A stretch of 61,184 nt of DNA from Asaia bogorensis (GTDB lineage: Bacteria; Pseudomonadota; Alphaproteobacteria; CACIAM-22H2). Both the position numbers and the translations under genes were made by a program. Position 1 is the first letter of the stretch; the number at the start of each line of letters is the position of its first letter. Below are positions 27,089-35,829 of the stretch, in pieces. Below the pieces are notes generated by a model. It was given only the letters and a program-made list of their open reading frames with translations, searched no databases and was not told where the DNA came from. Location: assembly GCA_945901855.1 (NCBI GenBank), contig CAMDLT010000025.1:1-61184 (forward strand), written 5' to 3'.

Positions 27089-27604
27089 TCAGGCCATCAC
27101 GCCGCGGCGGCTTTCCACGATCTGGATCGAGCTTGGTTGGAAAGCGCGCTTGATCGCCGGAATCGCCATGTAGGGATCGCAGACCCCGCACATGAACACG
27201 TCGATCGCGGCGTATTCGCGCTCGGGCCACGTATGGATCGAGATGTGGCTTTCCGCGAGCACCAGCACGCCCGACAGGCCCGCTTCGGGCCCGAAATGGT
27301 GCAAATGGCAATGCAGGATCGTCGCGCCCGCTGCAACCGCGCCTTCGCGCAGCGCAGACTCGGTCAACGCGCTGTCGCCCAGATTTTTGGCGCCCCACAC
27401 TTCGACCAGCAGATGCGTGCCGGCGTATTTGATGCCGTTGCGCTCGACAAAATGGTCCTTGGCGACGGTCGTCTCGGTACTTTTGGACTGGAACGGCGTT
27501 TCGTGCGGTGCATTCTGGAGCGCCTTGGCCGCGGGCATCTGGCTTTCGCCCCGGTTTTCGACATCGACCACTGTCAGATTTCGCATCGCCGATTTGTTCG
27601 CCAT
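27089..27604 (-). CDS. speD: S-adenosylmethionine decarboxylase proenzyme
   Basis: A 171-residue precursor that would self-cleave at the serine in AESHISIHTWPE to form the pyruvoyl cofactor, then supply decarboxylated SAM to SpeE. The HCHLHHFGPEAGLSGVLVL and FMCGVCDP stretches are typical of the prokaryotic class. About 45 residues precede the usual start of the family. If the true start is internal, GTG/ATG codons near residue 23 are candidates, but ATG 27604 is the only one with free upstream space. Polyamine supply is the clear role. Confidence 0.92.
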   Translation of the reverse strand: MANKSAMRNLTVVDVENRGESQMPAAKALQNAPHETPFQSKSTETTVAKDHFVERNGIKYAGTHLLVEVWGAKNLGDSALTESALREGAVAAGATILHCHLHHFGPEAGLSGVLVLAESHISIHTWPEREYAAIDVFMCGVCDPYMAIPAIKRAFQPSSIQIVESRRGVMA

Positions 27605-27638
27605 TCCTTGCCCACACCTTTCCGATGACCCAAGACAG

Positions 27639-27672
27639 AAAAAGGGGCGGTCGACTCTCCATCGACTGCCCC
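27639..27672 (-). terminator. Rho-independent terminator for the acyl-CoA dehydrogenase gene
   Basis: On the minus strand an 11-bp stem (GGGGCAGTCGA with its partner, one G-T pair) and a 7-base loop are followed by TTTTT. It lies about 75 bases after the acyl-CoA dehydrogenase stop and before speD, separating the two transcripts. Confidence 0.75.
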
Positions 27673-27747
27673 AGCGCTACTCTTGAGGCTTATTTGGGGC
27701 CAATTGTCCGCAGGTGCAAGCGAATTATCGCCCCGATGCTGAAAATG

Positions 27748-29538
27748 TCACATAAGCGCGTGCGCTGCGCGCGCCACGCAAGCGTGGCCCGCCTGCACCC
27801 GACGCAACAGTCCGTCGGCCTGTGCCAGCAGATGGTCGGCGAAATAGCGTGCCACCACGATGCGCGCTTCGGCAAAATCGGCCGCCCCGCCGCGGGCCGC
27901 CAATGCTCCTTTGGCAAGCAAAGCGCCGCCCGCCGCAAGGCCAAATAGCTCAAGATAGGGAACCGACGAAGCCGCCGCCGCGCGCGGCGCGTCTTTGGCA
28001 AGCTCGCCGATCGTTGCGGTTGCCGCATCCAGTGCGGCGCGCGCGTTGCCAAGCGCTGCGGCAAGGGCCTTAAAGTCGGCGCCGTCTGCCGCCGCAAGGT
28101 CGGCCTCGATTGCGCCGATCTCGGTACTGAAAAGGCGTGCCGCCGCCCCGCCGTCGCGCGCGATCTTGCGGAACACCAGATCGTTGGCCTGGATGCCGTT
28201 CGTCCCCTCGTAGATCGGCAGAATGCGCGCATCGCGGTAGTGCTGGGCGGCGCCGGTTTCCTCGACGAACCCCATGCCGCCATGGATCTGCACGCCGGTC
28301 GACGCCACGTCCACGCCGATGTCGGTCGCCCATGCTTTGACGACGGGCGTCAGCAGATCGACGCGCATCTGGTGATGTTTGCGCAGCGCCGGTTCGCGCG
28401 CGCGCGCGGCCAAGTCGAGCGACAGATGCGCGCTGTAGGCAAGGGCCCGTGCGGCCTCGGTTTTGGCTTTCATGTCGAGCAGCATGCGCTGCACGTCGGG
28501 GTGGCGTTCGATCGCCACGCTGGCAGGGGAGGCGGCCCCCAAATCGCGGCTTTGGATGCGCGTGCGCGCATAGGCGCGCGCCGCCTGGTAGGCGCGCTCG
28601 GCGATCGCGACGCCCTGCAAGCCGACGGCGAGACGCGCATTGTTCATCATCGTGAACATGCATTCCAGGCCACGCCCCGCGTCGCCGATGCGCCAGCCCA
28701 ATGCGCCGCCATCGTCGCCATACGCCATCACGCAGGTCGGCGAGGCGTTGATGCCAAGTTTGTGCTCGATCGACACGCAGCGCAGATCGTTTTTGGCGCC
28801 AAGCGCGCCGTTGTCGCCCGGCAGGTATTTGGGCACCAAAAACAGCGACACCCCCTTGGGGCCGGGCGGCGCGTCGGGCAGGCGGGCAAGCACCATGTGC
28901 ACGATGTTGTCGGCCATGTCGTGCTCGCCGTAGGTGATGAACATCTTGTTGCCGACGATGCGATACGCCTCGCCAAGCGCGCCGTCGTGCGCCGTGTCGC
29001 GCGTTGCGCGCGTTTTGAGCGCGCCCACGTCCGAGCCCGCTTGCGGTTCGGTCAGGTTCATGGTGCCCGACCATTCGCCCGACACGAGTTTGGCGAGATA
29101 GGCGTTCTTCTGGCCGGCATTGCCGTGATGCGCCAGCAGTTCGACCGCGCCTTGCGTCAGCAGCGGGCACAGGCCGAACGACATGTTGGCCGACTGCCAC
29201 ATTTCCATGAGTGCCACCGCCACGCTCCATGGCAGCTCCTGGCCGCCATAGTCGCTCGAAAACGGCACGCCGCCCCAGCCGTCGGCAACGTAGCGCCGAT
29301 AAGCGGCGGCAAAACCCGGCGCCACCCGCACGACGCCGTTTTCGAGCGTGGCGCCCGCGCGGTCGCCCGGCCAGTTCAGCGGCGCCAGTTCGTTTGCGGC
29401 AAACGCGCCCGCCGCCTCCAGCACCTGGGCCAGCGTGTCGGGGTCGGGCGGACCCTCGGGCGTGGCGTCAAGCGCCGCGATGCCCGCGATCGCTTCCATA
29501 GCAAACCGCATCTCGTCGATCGGTGCGCGATAGTCCAT
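27748..29538 (-). CDS. Acyl-CoA dehydrogenase, DmdC-like long form
   Basis: FAD-dependent acyl-CoA dehydrogenase of 596 residues. The long form, with extra N- and C-terminal domains, resembles 3-methylmercaptopropionyl-CoA dehydrogenase (DmdC) and fatty acyl relatives. FAD and substrate segments are seen in MNLTEPQAGSDVGALKT and FITYGEHDM, and the C-terminal cofactor motif in QIHGGMGFVEETGAAQHYRDARI. Specificity cannot be told; many such genes act in fatty acid or methylated-sulfur catabolism. It stands alone, with a terminator after it. No electron-transfer flavoprotein gene is nearby. Confidence 0.88.
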   Translation of the reverse strand: MDYRAPIDEMRFAMEAIAGIAALDATPEGPPDPDTLAQVLEAAGAFAANELAPLNWPGDRAGATLENGVVRVAPGFAAAYRRYVADGWGGVPFSSDYGGQELPWSVAVALMEMWQSANMSFGLCPLLTQGAVELLAHHGNAGQKNAYLAKLVSGEWSGTMNLTEPQAGSDVGALKTRATRDTAHDGALGEAYRIVGNKMFITYGEHDMADNIVHMVLARLPDAPPGPKGVSLFLVPKYLPGDNGALGAKNDLRCVSIEHKLGINASPTCVMAYGDDGGALGWRIGDAGRGLECMFTMMNNARLAVGLQGVAIAERAYQAARAYARTRIQSRDLGAASPASVAIERHPDVQRMLLDMKAKTEAARALAYSAHLSLDLAARAREPALRKHHQMRVDLLTPVVKAWATDIGVDVASTGVQIHGGMGFVEETGAAQHYRDARILPIYEGTNGIQANDLVFRKIARDGGAAARLFSTEIGAIEADLAAADGADFKALAAALGNARAALDAATATIGELAKDAPRAAAASSVPYLELFGLAAGGALLAKGALAARGGAADFAEARIVVARYFADHLLAQADGLLRRVQAGHACVARAAHALM

Positions 29539-29598
29539 CGGCTGTTGCTCCGCATATTTATGACGAAGCGGAGTCTAGCACGCGGTCGCGAGCGGCCT

Positions 29599-30420
29599 CT
29601 AGCGGAACAGACCCAGCAGTACCGAGGGCGCCTGGTTGGCAATCGCGAGCGATTGGATGCCGAGCTGCTGGCGCACCTGCTGCGCCTGCACCTGGGCCGA
29701 CGCTTTGCCGATATCGGCGTCCACGATGGCGCCAAGTCCGGTCGTGGTGGCATCGACGATCGCGTTGACGAAGTTCGATTGCAGCGTCAGCGAGCGCGAT
29801 TCGGCGGCGTTGGCGCCAAGCGACGTTGCGACCGCCTGCTGGAACGTCGACAGGTTCGTGAGCGCGCCCGACGCCGCCGACGCCGAGGTAATGGTGGCTG
29901 CGCCCGTGAAGGTCGTGAAAGCGGCATCGACCGAGGATTGGCTGGAGAGAGTGAGCGCGGCCGAGTTGGTGTCGGCAAGGAAGGTTTTGGCAGCCGACGC
30001 CGCCGACAGCAGGTTGGTGCCGTTGTAGTTGGCTTGGCTGATGAAATTGCTGACCTACGAGGTCAGCGCGTTGTAGTCGGCCGTATAGATCGTGCGCTGG
30101 TCGGCATTGATCGATCCGTCGGCGAGCTGGGTGATTTTCGCTTGGACATTGCCGATCAGGTCCGACACGTTCGTGAGGGCGGCTTGGGTGACCGAACCGA
30201 TCCCCACGCCTGCGGCAAGCGAAGTCTGGATCGCCGTGTAGGACTGCAGGTTCGCGCGGATGCCCTGCGCCACCGAAAAGGTCGAGGCATCGTCCGCCGC
30301 GTCGGCGACGCGGTAGCCGGTCTGGACCTGCTTGGAGGCGCTGTTTAGGGCGGCTTGCGTGATGCGCAGCGACGAGAGGGCCTGCAGCGAGCCTACATTT
30401 GTGTTGATCGAGTTCGACAT
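29599..30420 (-). pseudogene. Flagellin, second copy, interrupted by an amber codon
   Basis: The reading frame is open across 274 codons except for TAG at codon 122 (30055-30057), where the paralogue upstream has a glutamine codon; CAG to TAG is a single change. The N-terminal D0/D1 helix (SINTNVGSLQALSSLRITQ) and the C-terminal helix ending VRQQLGIQSLAIANQAPS are both intact. Total length equals the paralogue exactly. So this is a nonsense mutation in an otherwise well-preserved gene, probably recent or a base-call error. Without suppression it gives a 121-residue fragment unable to polymerise. Confidence 0.88.
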
Positions 30421-30493
30421 GGGTCACTTCCCCTTCTGGAAGTTTGCGGGATCGGCTTCTGCCGGACCCGTTTGAAACGGCCGAGGTTTTGGC

Positions 30494-31315
30494 TTAAGCG
30501 AAAAGGCCCAGAAGCGTGCCGGGCTGTTCGTTCGCGATCGACAGCGACTGCACGCCGAGCTGCTGGCGCACCTGCTGGGCCTGCACGGCGGCTGACGCGC
30601 GGCCGATATCGGCATCGACGATGGCGCCGAGCCCGGTCGTGACGGAATCGACGACCGTGTTGACGAAGTTCGATTGCAACGATAAAGCGCGTGTTTCGGC
30701 CGCATTGGCGCCAAGCGACGTCGCGACGGCCTGCTGAAAGGTCGACAGCGACCCCAAGGCGGATGCCGCCGCCGACGCGCTTGCGACGCCCGCAGCGCCC
30801 GTAAAGGCGGTGAACGCCGCATCGACCGAGGACTGCGCGCCGATGGTCAGCGTCGCGGCATTGGTGTCGGCCAGGAACGTCTTGCCGGCGGAGCCTGCGG
30901 ACAGCAGGTTCGTGCCGTTGTAGTTCGCCTGTGAAATGAAGTTCGATACTTGCTGGGTCAGCGCGTTGTAGTCGGCCGTGTAGATCGTGCGCTGGTCGGC
31001 CGAAATCGACCCGTCGGCAAGCTGCGTGATTTTGCCCTGCAGATTGCCGACAAGATCGGAGATGTTGGTGAGCGCCGCTTGCGTCACAGCCCCCAGGCCC
31101 GCCCCGTTGGCAAGCGACCCTTGGATGGACGAATAGGCCTGTAGATTTGCTCGGACGCCTTGGGCAACCGAGAAAGTCGACGCATCGTCCGACGCGTCGG
31201 CAACCCGGTAGCCGGTTTGCACCTGTTTCGAGGCCACGTACAAGTTAGACTGTGTTGTGCGCAGAGATTGCAAAGCAATCAGCGTGCCCACGTTGGTATT
31301 GATCGAATTCGCCAT
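30494..31315 (-). CDS. Flagellin
   Basis: Flagellar filament protein of 273 residues, the short alphaproteobacterial type lacking the variable outer domains. The N-terminal helix NSINTNVGTLIALQSLRTTQ and C-terminal helix VRQQLGVQSLSIANEQPGTL form the conserved D0/D1 core, which carries the export and polymerisation information. It is intact, unlike the downstream paralogue. Both genes share an AGAAGGG-containing leader just before the start. No other flagellar genes are in the window, so the regulon is elsewhere. Confidence 0.93.
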   Translation of the reverse strand: MANSINTNVGTLIALQSLRTTQSNLYVASKQVQTGYRVADASDDASTFSVAQGVRANLQAYSSIQGSLANGAGLGAVTQAALTNISDLVGNLQGKITQLADGSISADQRTIYTADYNALTQQVSNFISQANYNGTNLLSAGSAGKTFLADTNAATLTIGAQSSVDAAFTAFTGAAGVASASAAASALGSLSTFQQAVATSLGANAAETRALSLQSNFVNTVVDSVTTGLGAIVDADIGRASAAVQAQQVRQQLGVQSLSIANEQPGTLLGLFA

Positions 31316-31570
31316 CGTCGCGGTCCCTTCTGGTCAAAGGCCTTGTCCAACTTCTGTTGGAATTCGTCGGTTGTGTTTGCCGACCGTCGGGGAGTCGCGG
31401 TCCCCGTCGATCGCATTGCCCCGCCGGGCGCATAACCATCGAACTGTTGTAATTTACACGACAAAATTTGCGGTGACAAAGAGTTTTTGTAATGTCGATT
31501 CTATTAATTACAATCGATGCTTTTGAAACACACGATTATAAAACCAAATTAATCCATATAAATATATGAT
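31316..31570. other. AT-rich intergenic region upstream of the flagellins
   Basis: About 255 bases separate the flagellin start from the D-2-hydroxyacid dehydrogenase stop. The stretch 31440-31570 is markedly A+T-rich against its surroundings and contains short TATA-like runs. It should hold the flagellin promoter; I could not identify a convincing sigma-28 or sigma-54 element by eye. A small inverted repeat CCAAC/GTTGG is at 31348-31361. Confidence 0.5.
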
Positions 31571-33004
31571 TTATATAGATAAATTTGGAACAACCTTGCC
31601 GGGGTTCAGAATGTTGTTCGGATCGAAACTCTGCTTCAAACTGCGCATGAGTTCGAGCGTGACGGGATCTTTGTAGCGGAGCAGATCGTCGCGTTTGAGC
31701 TGGCCCACGCCATGTTCGGCCGAAATCGAACCGCCCATCGCTGCAACCAGATCGTGCACGCGCTCGTTCATGGCATGGCGAAGATCCATAAAACGCGCGC
31801 GATCCGCCCCTGCGGGCTGGCTTACGTTGAAATGGATATTGCCGTCGCCCGCATGACCGAAGGCGCAGACGCGCGCGCCGGGCACCATCGTTTCGCAAAT
31901 CTCGGTTGCGCGCGTAAGAAACGTCGGCACGCTCGAAACCGGCACCGAGACGTCGTGCTTGATCGAGCCGCCTTCGTGTTTTTGCGCCTCGGTCATGCTC
32001 TCGCGCAGTTTCCACAACGCTTTGCGTTGCGCCTGCGAGCTTGCAAGCACGGCATCGAGCGCCAGCCCGTCTTCGAAGGCGCGTTCGAGCATCCGTTCGA
32101 CCATGCCCTTCAGCGCGCCGCCCATGTCGCCGGCGCCGAATTCGACCAGTACGTACCATTCGTATCTGTCGGCGATCGGGTCCGACGTGCCAGGAATATG
32201 CGCGAGCACGAAATCGAGCAGGCGGCGCTGCGTCAGTTCGAACGCGACAACGCTGCCCCCGCTCTGGCTTTTGGCGCGCTGCAGAAGTTCGATCGCGGCC
32301 GCGGGCGAGGGCACGGCGACCAGGCACGTTTCGACCTCGCGCGGTGCCGGGAACAGTTTCAGCACCGCCGCCGTCACCACGCCAAGCGTGCCCTCCGCGC
32401 CGACAAACAGATGCTTCAGATCGTAGCCCGTATTGTCTTTGCGCAACCCCTTCAGCGACGACCAGATGCGCCCGTCCGCCAGCACGACTTCGAGCCCGAG
32501 CACCAGATCGCGTGCCATGCCGTAGCGCAGCACGTTGATGCCGCCCGCATTGGTCGCAAGATTGCCGCCGATCTGGCAGGTGCCCTCGGCCGCCAGCGAC
32601 AGCGCGAATAGCCGGTCGTTTTCGGCCGCCTTTTTCTGGATGTCGGCCAGTACGCAGCCCGCCTCGACCACGATCGTATCGTTGGCAAGATCGAGGCTGC
32701 GGATCGCGTTGAGGCGCGACAGCGACAGCACGATCTCGGTGCCGGTCGCGTGCGGCGTGCCGCCGCCGACCAGACCGGTATTGCCGCCTTGCGGGACGAC
32801 GGCGACGCGTGCGCGGTTGCATTCGGAAAGAATTTCAGCGACTTGTGCGGTGTCTGCGGGACGCAAAACAAGCGCTGCCCGCCCGGCAAACAGGCCGCGC
32901 TCTTCTTTTTCGAAGCGCGCCATGTCGAGCGGCTGGTCGATCCATCCGGTGGGTCCGACGATCGCGTGCAGACGCGCCAGTGTGTCGGACGAGAGAGCAG
33001 ACAT
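31571..33004 (-). CDS. FAD-linked D-2-hydroxyacid dehydrogenase (GlcD / D-2-hydroxyglutarate dehydrogenase family)
   Basis: A 477-residue VAO-fold flavoprotein. FAD-binding motifs are VVPQGGNTGLVGGGTP and GNLATNAGGINVLRYG. The C-terminal oxidase cap has the metal/substrate region FGHAGDGNIHFNV and AEHGVGQLKRDDL. Length and motifs match D-2-hydroxyglutarate or D-lactate dehydrogenases rather than multi-subunit glycolate oxidase, because no glcE/glcF is adjacent. It oxidises a D-2-hydroxyacid and passes electrons to a quinone or ETF. The ATG follows an AT-rich 5' region facing the candidate small RNA. Confidence 0.87.
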   Translation of the reverse strand: MSALSSDTLARLHAIVGPTGWIDQPLDMARFEKEERGLFAGRAALVLRPADTAQVAEILSECNRARVAVVPQGGNTGLVGGGTPHATGTEIVLSLSRLNAIRSLDLANDTIVVEAGCVLADIQKKAAENDRLFALSLAAEGTCQIGGNLATNAGGINVLRYGMARDLVLGLEVVLADGRIWSSLKGLRKDNTGYDLKHLFVGAEGTLGVVTAAVLKLFPAPREVETCLVAVPSPAAAIELLQRAKSQSGGSVVAFELTQRRLLDFVLAHIPGTSDPIADRYEWYVLVEFGAGDMGGALKGMVERMLERAFEDGLALDAVLASSQAQRKALWKLRESMTEAQKHEGGSIKHDVSVPVSSVPTFLTRATEICETMVPGARVCAFGHAGDGNIHFNVSQPAGADRARFMDLRHAMNERVHDLVAAMGGSISAEHGVGQLKRDDLLRYKDPVTLELMRSLKQSFDPNNILNPGKVVPNLSI

Positions 33005-33056
33005 CGATTTTCTCGCTTTTCAGTGTATTTCGCGCTGGTATCTGGATACAAAAAAA

Positions 33057-33188
33057 TATACTCTTTCTAAGTAGCAAGCCAGTGTCGCTTGAGGTTTTCT
33101 GGGTTTCGTGCGCATGCCTCGGCTTTGCTGCCGGGCGAGCGCGCGAGGTGGGCCGTCGCTCCGGGGGGTGCGACGGCCCTTTCCTTTT
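33057..33188 (+). ncRNA. Candidate small RNA between divergent genes
   Basis: A TATACT box at 33057-33062 (no convincing -35) is followed about 90 bases later by a strong plus-strand terminator. No coding gene on this strand explains that terminator. The implied transcript is roughly 110-120 nt. This is a low-confidence inference from two signals only. Confidence 0.25.
33150..33188 (+). terminator. Rho-independent terminator, plus strand
   Basis: GGGCCGTCGC pairs perfectly with GCGACGGCCC around a 10-base loop, followed by TTTCCTTTT. The T-tract side points to plus-strand termination, although the only nearby gene end is that of the minus-strand MFS protein, whose stop adjoins it. It could also act weakly for that gene. 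Confidence 0.6.
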
Positions 33189-34360
33189 CAGAGCCTCCGG
33201 CGCGCCGCATAAAAATGCGCGCCAAGCGCCGTCGTTGCCAACGCGGCAAGTGCGAGCGGCAGGCCGTGACGCGGGGCGATTTCCAGCACGGCCCCGATCA
33301 TTGCAGGACCGATCGTGCCGCCGAGCGTGTAGCCAAAAACGATGGCCGACGTCGCGCGCATCAAAGCGGGTCCGGAAAATCCGTGACCGACTTGGATCAT
33401 TGCGAGCGTGTAGAGCATGCCGCCGACGCCGCCCCACACGACCGCGACGATCAAAGCGCCGATCGCGTCGGTTGCCAGCAACGGCGCTGCCAAAGACGTG
33501 GCGATCAGGATCGACAGCCCGCCGCGCACAATGATGGCGGGCGAGGCGTGGTCGGAAAGCCAGCCGGCCGGATATTGGGCGAGGAACGAGCCGACGCCCA
33601 AGGCGGCCGCAAACATGGCCGCCGCATTGACGCTAAGGCCGAGCGTGACGCCCCAATAGCTGCCGATGCCCGACAGTCCGACTTCGAAAACGCCGCCGAT
33701 CGTGGCTGCGACCAGGGCCGCCGCCGACGCAGCAAGCACAAGCCCGAAACCCGGATCGTGCTTGCGTCCGTCCTGCGCGCGCGGGGCTGGCGACAGCCCG
33801 ATCGCGAACAGCCACGCGACGAACCACAAGGCCGTTCCGGCATAGGCGGGCAGATCGCCGCGCGGATCGAGCGCCAGCAAAAGCAGCGGCCCGCTGGCAA
33901 AAGACGCGCCCAAAAACGTTTCGTAGGTGCCGACCACGCGCCCGCGCCGGTCGGATGGCGCGATGTCGGCCACCCATGCTTCGGACACGATCCAGCGAAA
34001 CGCGGCTGCCAGACCCATCGCAAGATTGGCCACGCACCACAACGCATAGCTGTCGCTGAGGGCGAAGACGAGCGGCATCGGGATCGCCACAAGCGCGCCC
34101 CAAACGAACATTCGATCGCCGCCGAAGCGGCGCACGCATGTTTCGACGAACGGCGCGGTCAGCAACACGGCAAGCCACGGCAGCGCCGAGAACGCGCCGA
34201 TCGCGAACGACGAATAGCCGAGCGCTTCGAGGCGGATTGCCGCAAACGGAATGAGGGCGGAAAACCCCACGACGGATGCCACGCCCGAAGCGCCGATGCG
34301 CCATATGTCGCGCGAGACGGGCTGTTTTGGCGCATGCGCCGACGGGGGAGACGCTTCCAT
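33188..34360 (-). CDS. MFS transporter (YcaD/UMF-like)
   Basis: A 390-residue major facilitator protein with about 12 membrane helices. The cytoplasmic loop 2-3 motif appears degenerately as FVETCVRRFGGDRMF, and the mid-protein helix region has SEAWVADIAPSDRRGRVVGTYE, typical of YcaD-like drug/metabolite exporters. The substrate is unknown. It is divergent from the GNAT gene with 42 bases between starts. There is no linked regulator. The stop adjoins the hairpin at 33150-33188. Confidence 0.85.
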   Translation of the reverse strand: MEASPPSAHAPKQPVSRDIWRIGASGVASVVGFSALIPFAAIRLEALGYSSFAIGAFSALPWLAVLLTAPFVETCVRRFGGDRMFVWGALVAIPMPLVFALSDSYALWCVANLAMGLAAAFRWIVSEAWVADIAPSDRRGRVVGTYETFLGASFASGPLLLLALDPRGDLPAYAGTALWFVAWLFAIGLSPAPRAQDGRKHDPGFGLVLAASAAALVAATIGGVFEVGLSGIGSYWGVTLGLSVNAAAMFAAALGVGSFLAQYPAGWLSDHASPAIIVRGGLSILIATSLAAPLLATDAIGALIVAVVWGGVGGMLYTLAMIQVGHGFSGPALMRATSAIVFGYTLGGTIGPAMIGAVLEIAPRHGLPLALAALATTALGAHFYAARRRL

Positions 34361-34402
34361 CGGTGGCTTGTAGAATGGGCGACCGCGAATTCAAAGGACC
34401 GA

Positions 34403-34930
34403 ATGATGCTGCGTTGGCAAAAAATGGCTCCAACCGACCTCGTCTTTGTCGAACGGTTGGGACATGCGCTCTATCCCAACCACCCGGAAAGTCTAGCGGC
34501 CTTCGAAACGAAGTTTCGGGCAACCGAAGATGCCTGCCTGATCGCGCGCGACATGGCCGACAACCCGGTCGGCTACTGCATCGCCGTGCGGGCGGCGTTT
34601 GGCCATCCGCCGCATTTGGACGATACGCGCGACCCGCCGCGCAGCGCCGATTGTTTGCATCTGCACGATCTGGCGCTGGCGCCGACCGCGCGCGGCCAGG
34701 GTCTGGTAGCGGCCGCGATCGCGCATCTGGAAAGTGCGGCGCGTGGCTTGCCGCTAACGCTGATCGCGGTCAACGGCACGCGGGCGCTGTGGCAGCGTTA
34801 CGGTTTCGCCGACGCCGTTTGCGCCTACGACCTCGCCGCCGATTACGGCGCGGATGCGCGCTACATGCGCCGACAACAAAACCCGCTACGCGCTGCCGGT
34901 TGCGACGCTCGGCACGGCGGTTCCGATTAG
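34403..34930 (+). CDS. GNAT family N-acetyltransferase
   Basis: A 175-residue acetyltransferase with motif A in LHLHDLALAPTARGQGLVAAAI, and a C-terminal ALWQRYGF segment typical of GNAT enzymes that read a Tyr-Gly-Phe end. Two adjacent ATGs (34403 and 34406) follow AAAGGA; the first is taken. The 3' end overlaps the convergent nitrile hydratase alpha-type gene by 45 bases. The substrate is unknown. Confidence 0.83.
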   Translation: MMLRWQKMAPTDLVFVERLGHALYPNHPESLAAFETKFRATEDACLIARDMADNPVGYCIAVRAAFGHPPHLDDTRDPPRSADCLHLHDLALAPTARGQGLVAAAIAHLESAARGLPLTLIAVNGTRALWQRYGFADAVCAYDLAADYGADARYMRRQQNPLRAAGCDARHGGSD

Positions 34931-35539
34931 ACTGTCCCGGCCAACAAGGGCTGCCAAGCGGTCCTCGCTCCAGCCCTCGGTGCCCGCCGGGCGCAGCGGG
35001 ACCACCAGATAGCGCATGTCGGCGGTCGAATCGACAACGCGAATTTCGACATTGTCGGCAAGCTCGGTGCCGAATTCCTTCAGCACCGCGCGCGGTTCGA
35101 TCACGGCGCGCGCGCGATAGGCGCTCGATTTGTACCAGGCCGGCGGCACGCCGATGATCGCCTTGGGGTAGCAGCTGCACAGCGTGCACACCACCATGTG
35201 ATGCAGCATCGGCGTATTTTCGAGCGCCACGACGATCGCGGTGTTCTCGGTATCCACGCCAAATTCCCCGGCCGCTTTGCGCGCATCGGCCAGCAGGCGC
35301 GCTTTGAACGCAGGATCGCACCAGGCGCGCGCCACGATGCGCGCCCCGACGGCGGGCGTGCGGCTGTCCATCAGTTCGATCTGGGCGCGGATTTCCTCCG
35401 CCGTCAGCACGCCCTTGGCGATCAGCAATTCGCGCACCGCGCGCTCCAGGCGCACGTATTCGGCGCGCGGCTCGTGCGCGCGAACGGGATCGTGCGAATG
35501 GTCGTGGGTGTGGTGGTGGTCGCCATGGTCGCCGCTCAT
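34886..35539 (-). CDS. Nitrile hydratase alpha / thiocyanate hydrolase gamma-type metal-binding subunit
   Basis: A 217-residue catalytic subunit carrying the metal claw V-C-T-L-C-S-C at residues 117-123, with Cys118, Cys121 and Cys123 expected to bind a low-spin metal and the last two to be oxidised. The threonine between the cysteines points to cobalt rather than iron. The first 17 residues are unusually His/Asp-rich (seven His), a possible metal-handling tail. It is the last of three overlapping genes (ATGA with the beta-C-type gene). The order beta-N, beta-C, alpha matches thiocyanate hydrolase scnB-scnA-scnC. Nitrile or thiocyanate as substrate cannot be decided here. Confidence 0.85.
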   Translation of the reverse strand: MSGDHGDHHHTHDHSHDPVRAHEPRAEYVRLERAVRELLIAKGVLTAEEIRAQIELMDSRTPAVGARIVARAWCDPAFKARLLADARKAAGEFGVDTENTAIVVALENTPMLHHMVVCTLCSCYPKAIIGVPPAWYKSSAYRARAVIEPRAVLKEFGTELADNVEIRVVDSTADMRYLVVPLRPAGTEGWSEDRLAALVGRDSLIGTAVPSVATGSA

Positions 35540-35829
35540 GAAACACCTTCGAGCCAGGATTCGTAGATGTCGGCGGTCAAGGTTTCGTGGCCTTCGACCG
35601 TGCCGGGGAACAGATCGGCGCGCGCGAAGCGCACCATGTAGAGCGCCAAGGCCGGCTGCCCGTCGCCGCCTTTGGCGAGCGTCTCGGGATTGCCGAAGCG
35701 GCCAAGATCGCGCTCGATCGTGCCGCTGGCACCGCGCACGAAATGCGGCGTGCGGACATGCACCTTTTTGCCCGACGCTTCGGGCCATAGATTGCGCACG
35801 CGTACGCGCTGGCCTACCGCGAAGCTCAT
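35536..35829 (-). CDS. Nitrile hydratase beta C-terminal-domain subunit (ScnA-like)
   Basis: A 97-residue SH3-like protein equal to the C-terminal domain of a nitrile hydratase beta chain. The family motif with arginines that contact the oxidised cysteines is visible in VHVRTPHFVRGASGTIE, together with YMVRFARADLF. Start ATG 35829, because the longer frame overlaps the upstream gene; it overlaps that gene and the alpha-type gene by 4 bases each, so the three subunits are translationally coupled. Being separate from the N-terminal half is the thiocyanate hydrolase/toyocamycin-type layout. Confidence 0.85.
   Translation of the reverse strand: MSFAVGQRVRVRNLWPEASGKKVHVRTPHFVRGASGTIERDLGRFGNPETLAKGGDGQPALALYMVRFARADLFPGTVEGHETLTADIYESWLEGVS

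Noticed and set aside
28240..30348. About 702 codons open on the plus strand across the acyl-CoA dehydrogenase and flagellin genes.
   Set aside because: It spans two unrelated minus-strand genes, so it cannot be a real protein; strong family matches are on the minus strand.
33150..33179. Hairpin as the MFS gene terminator only.
   Set aside because: The T-tract lies on the plus strand, so on the MFS strand the stem is followed by no T run; it may still act weakly.
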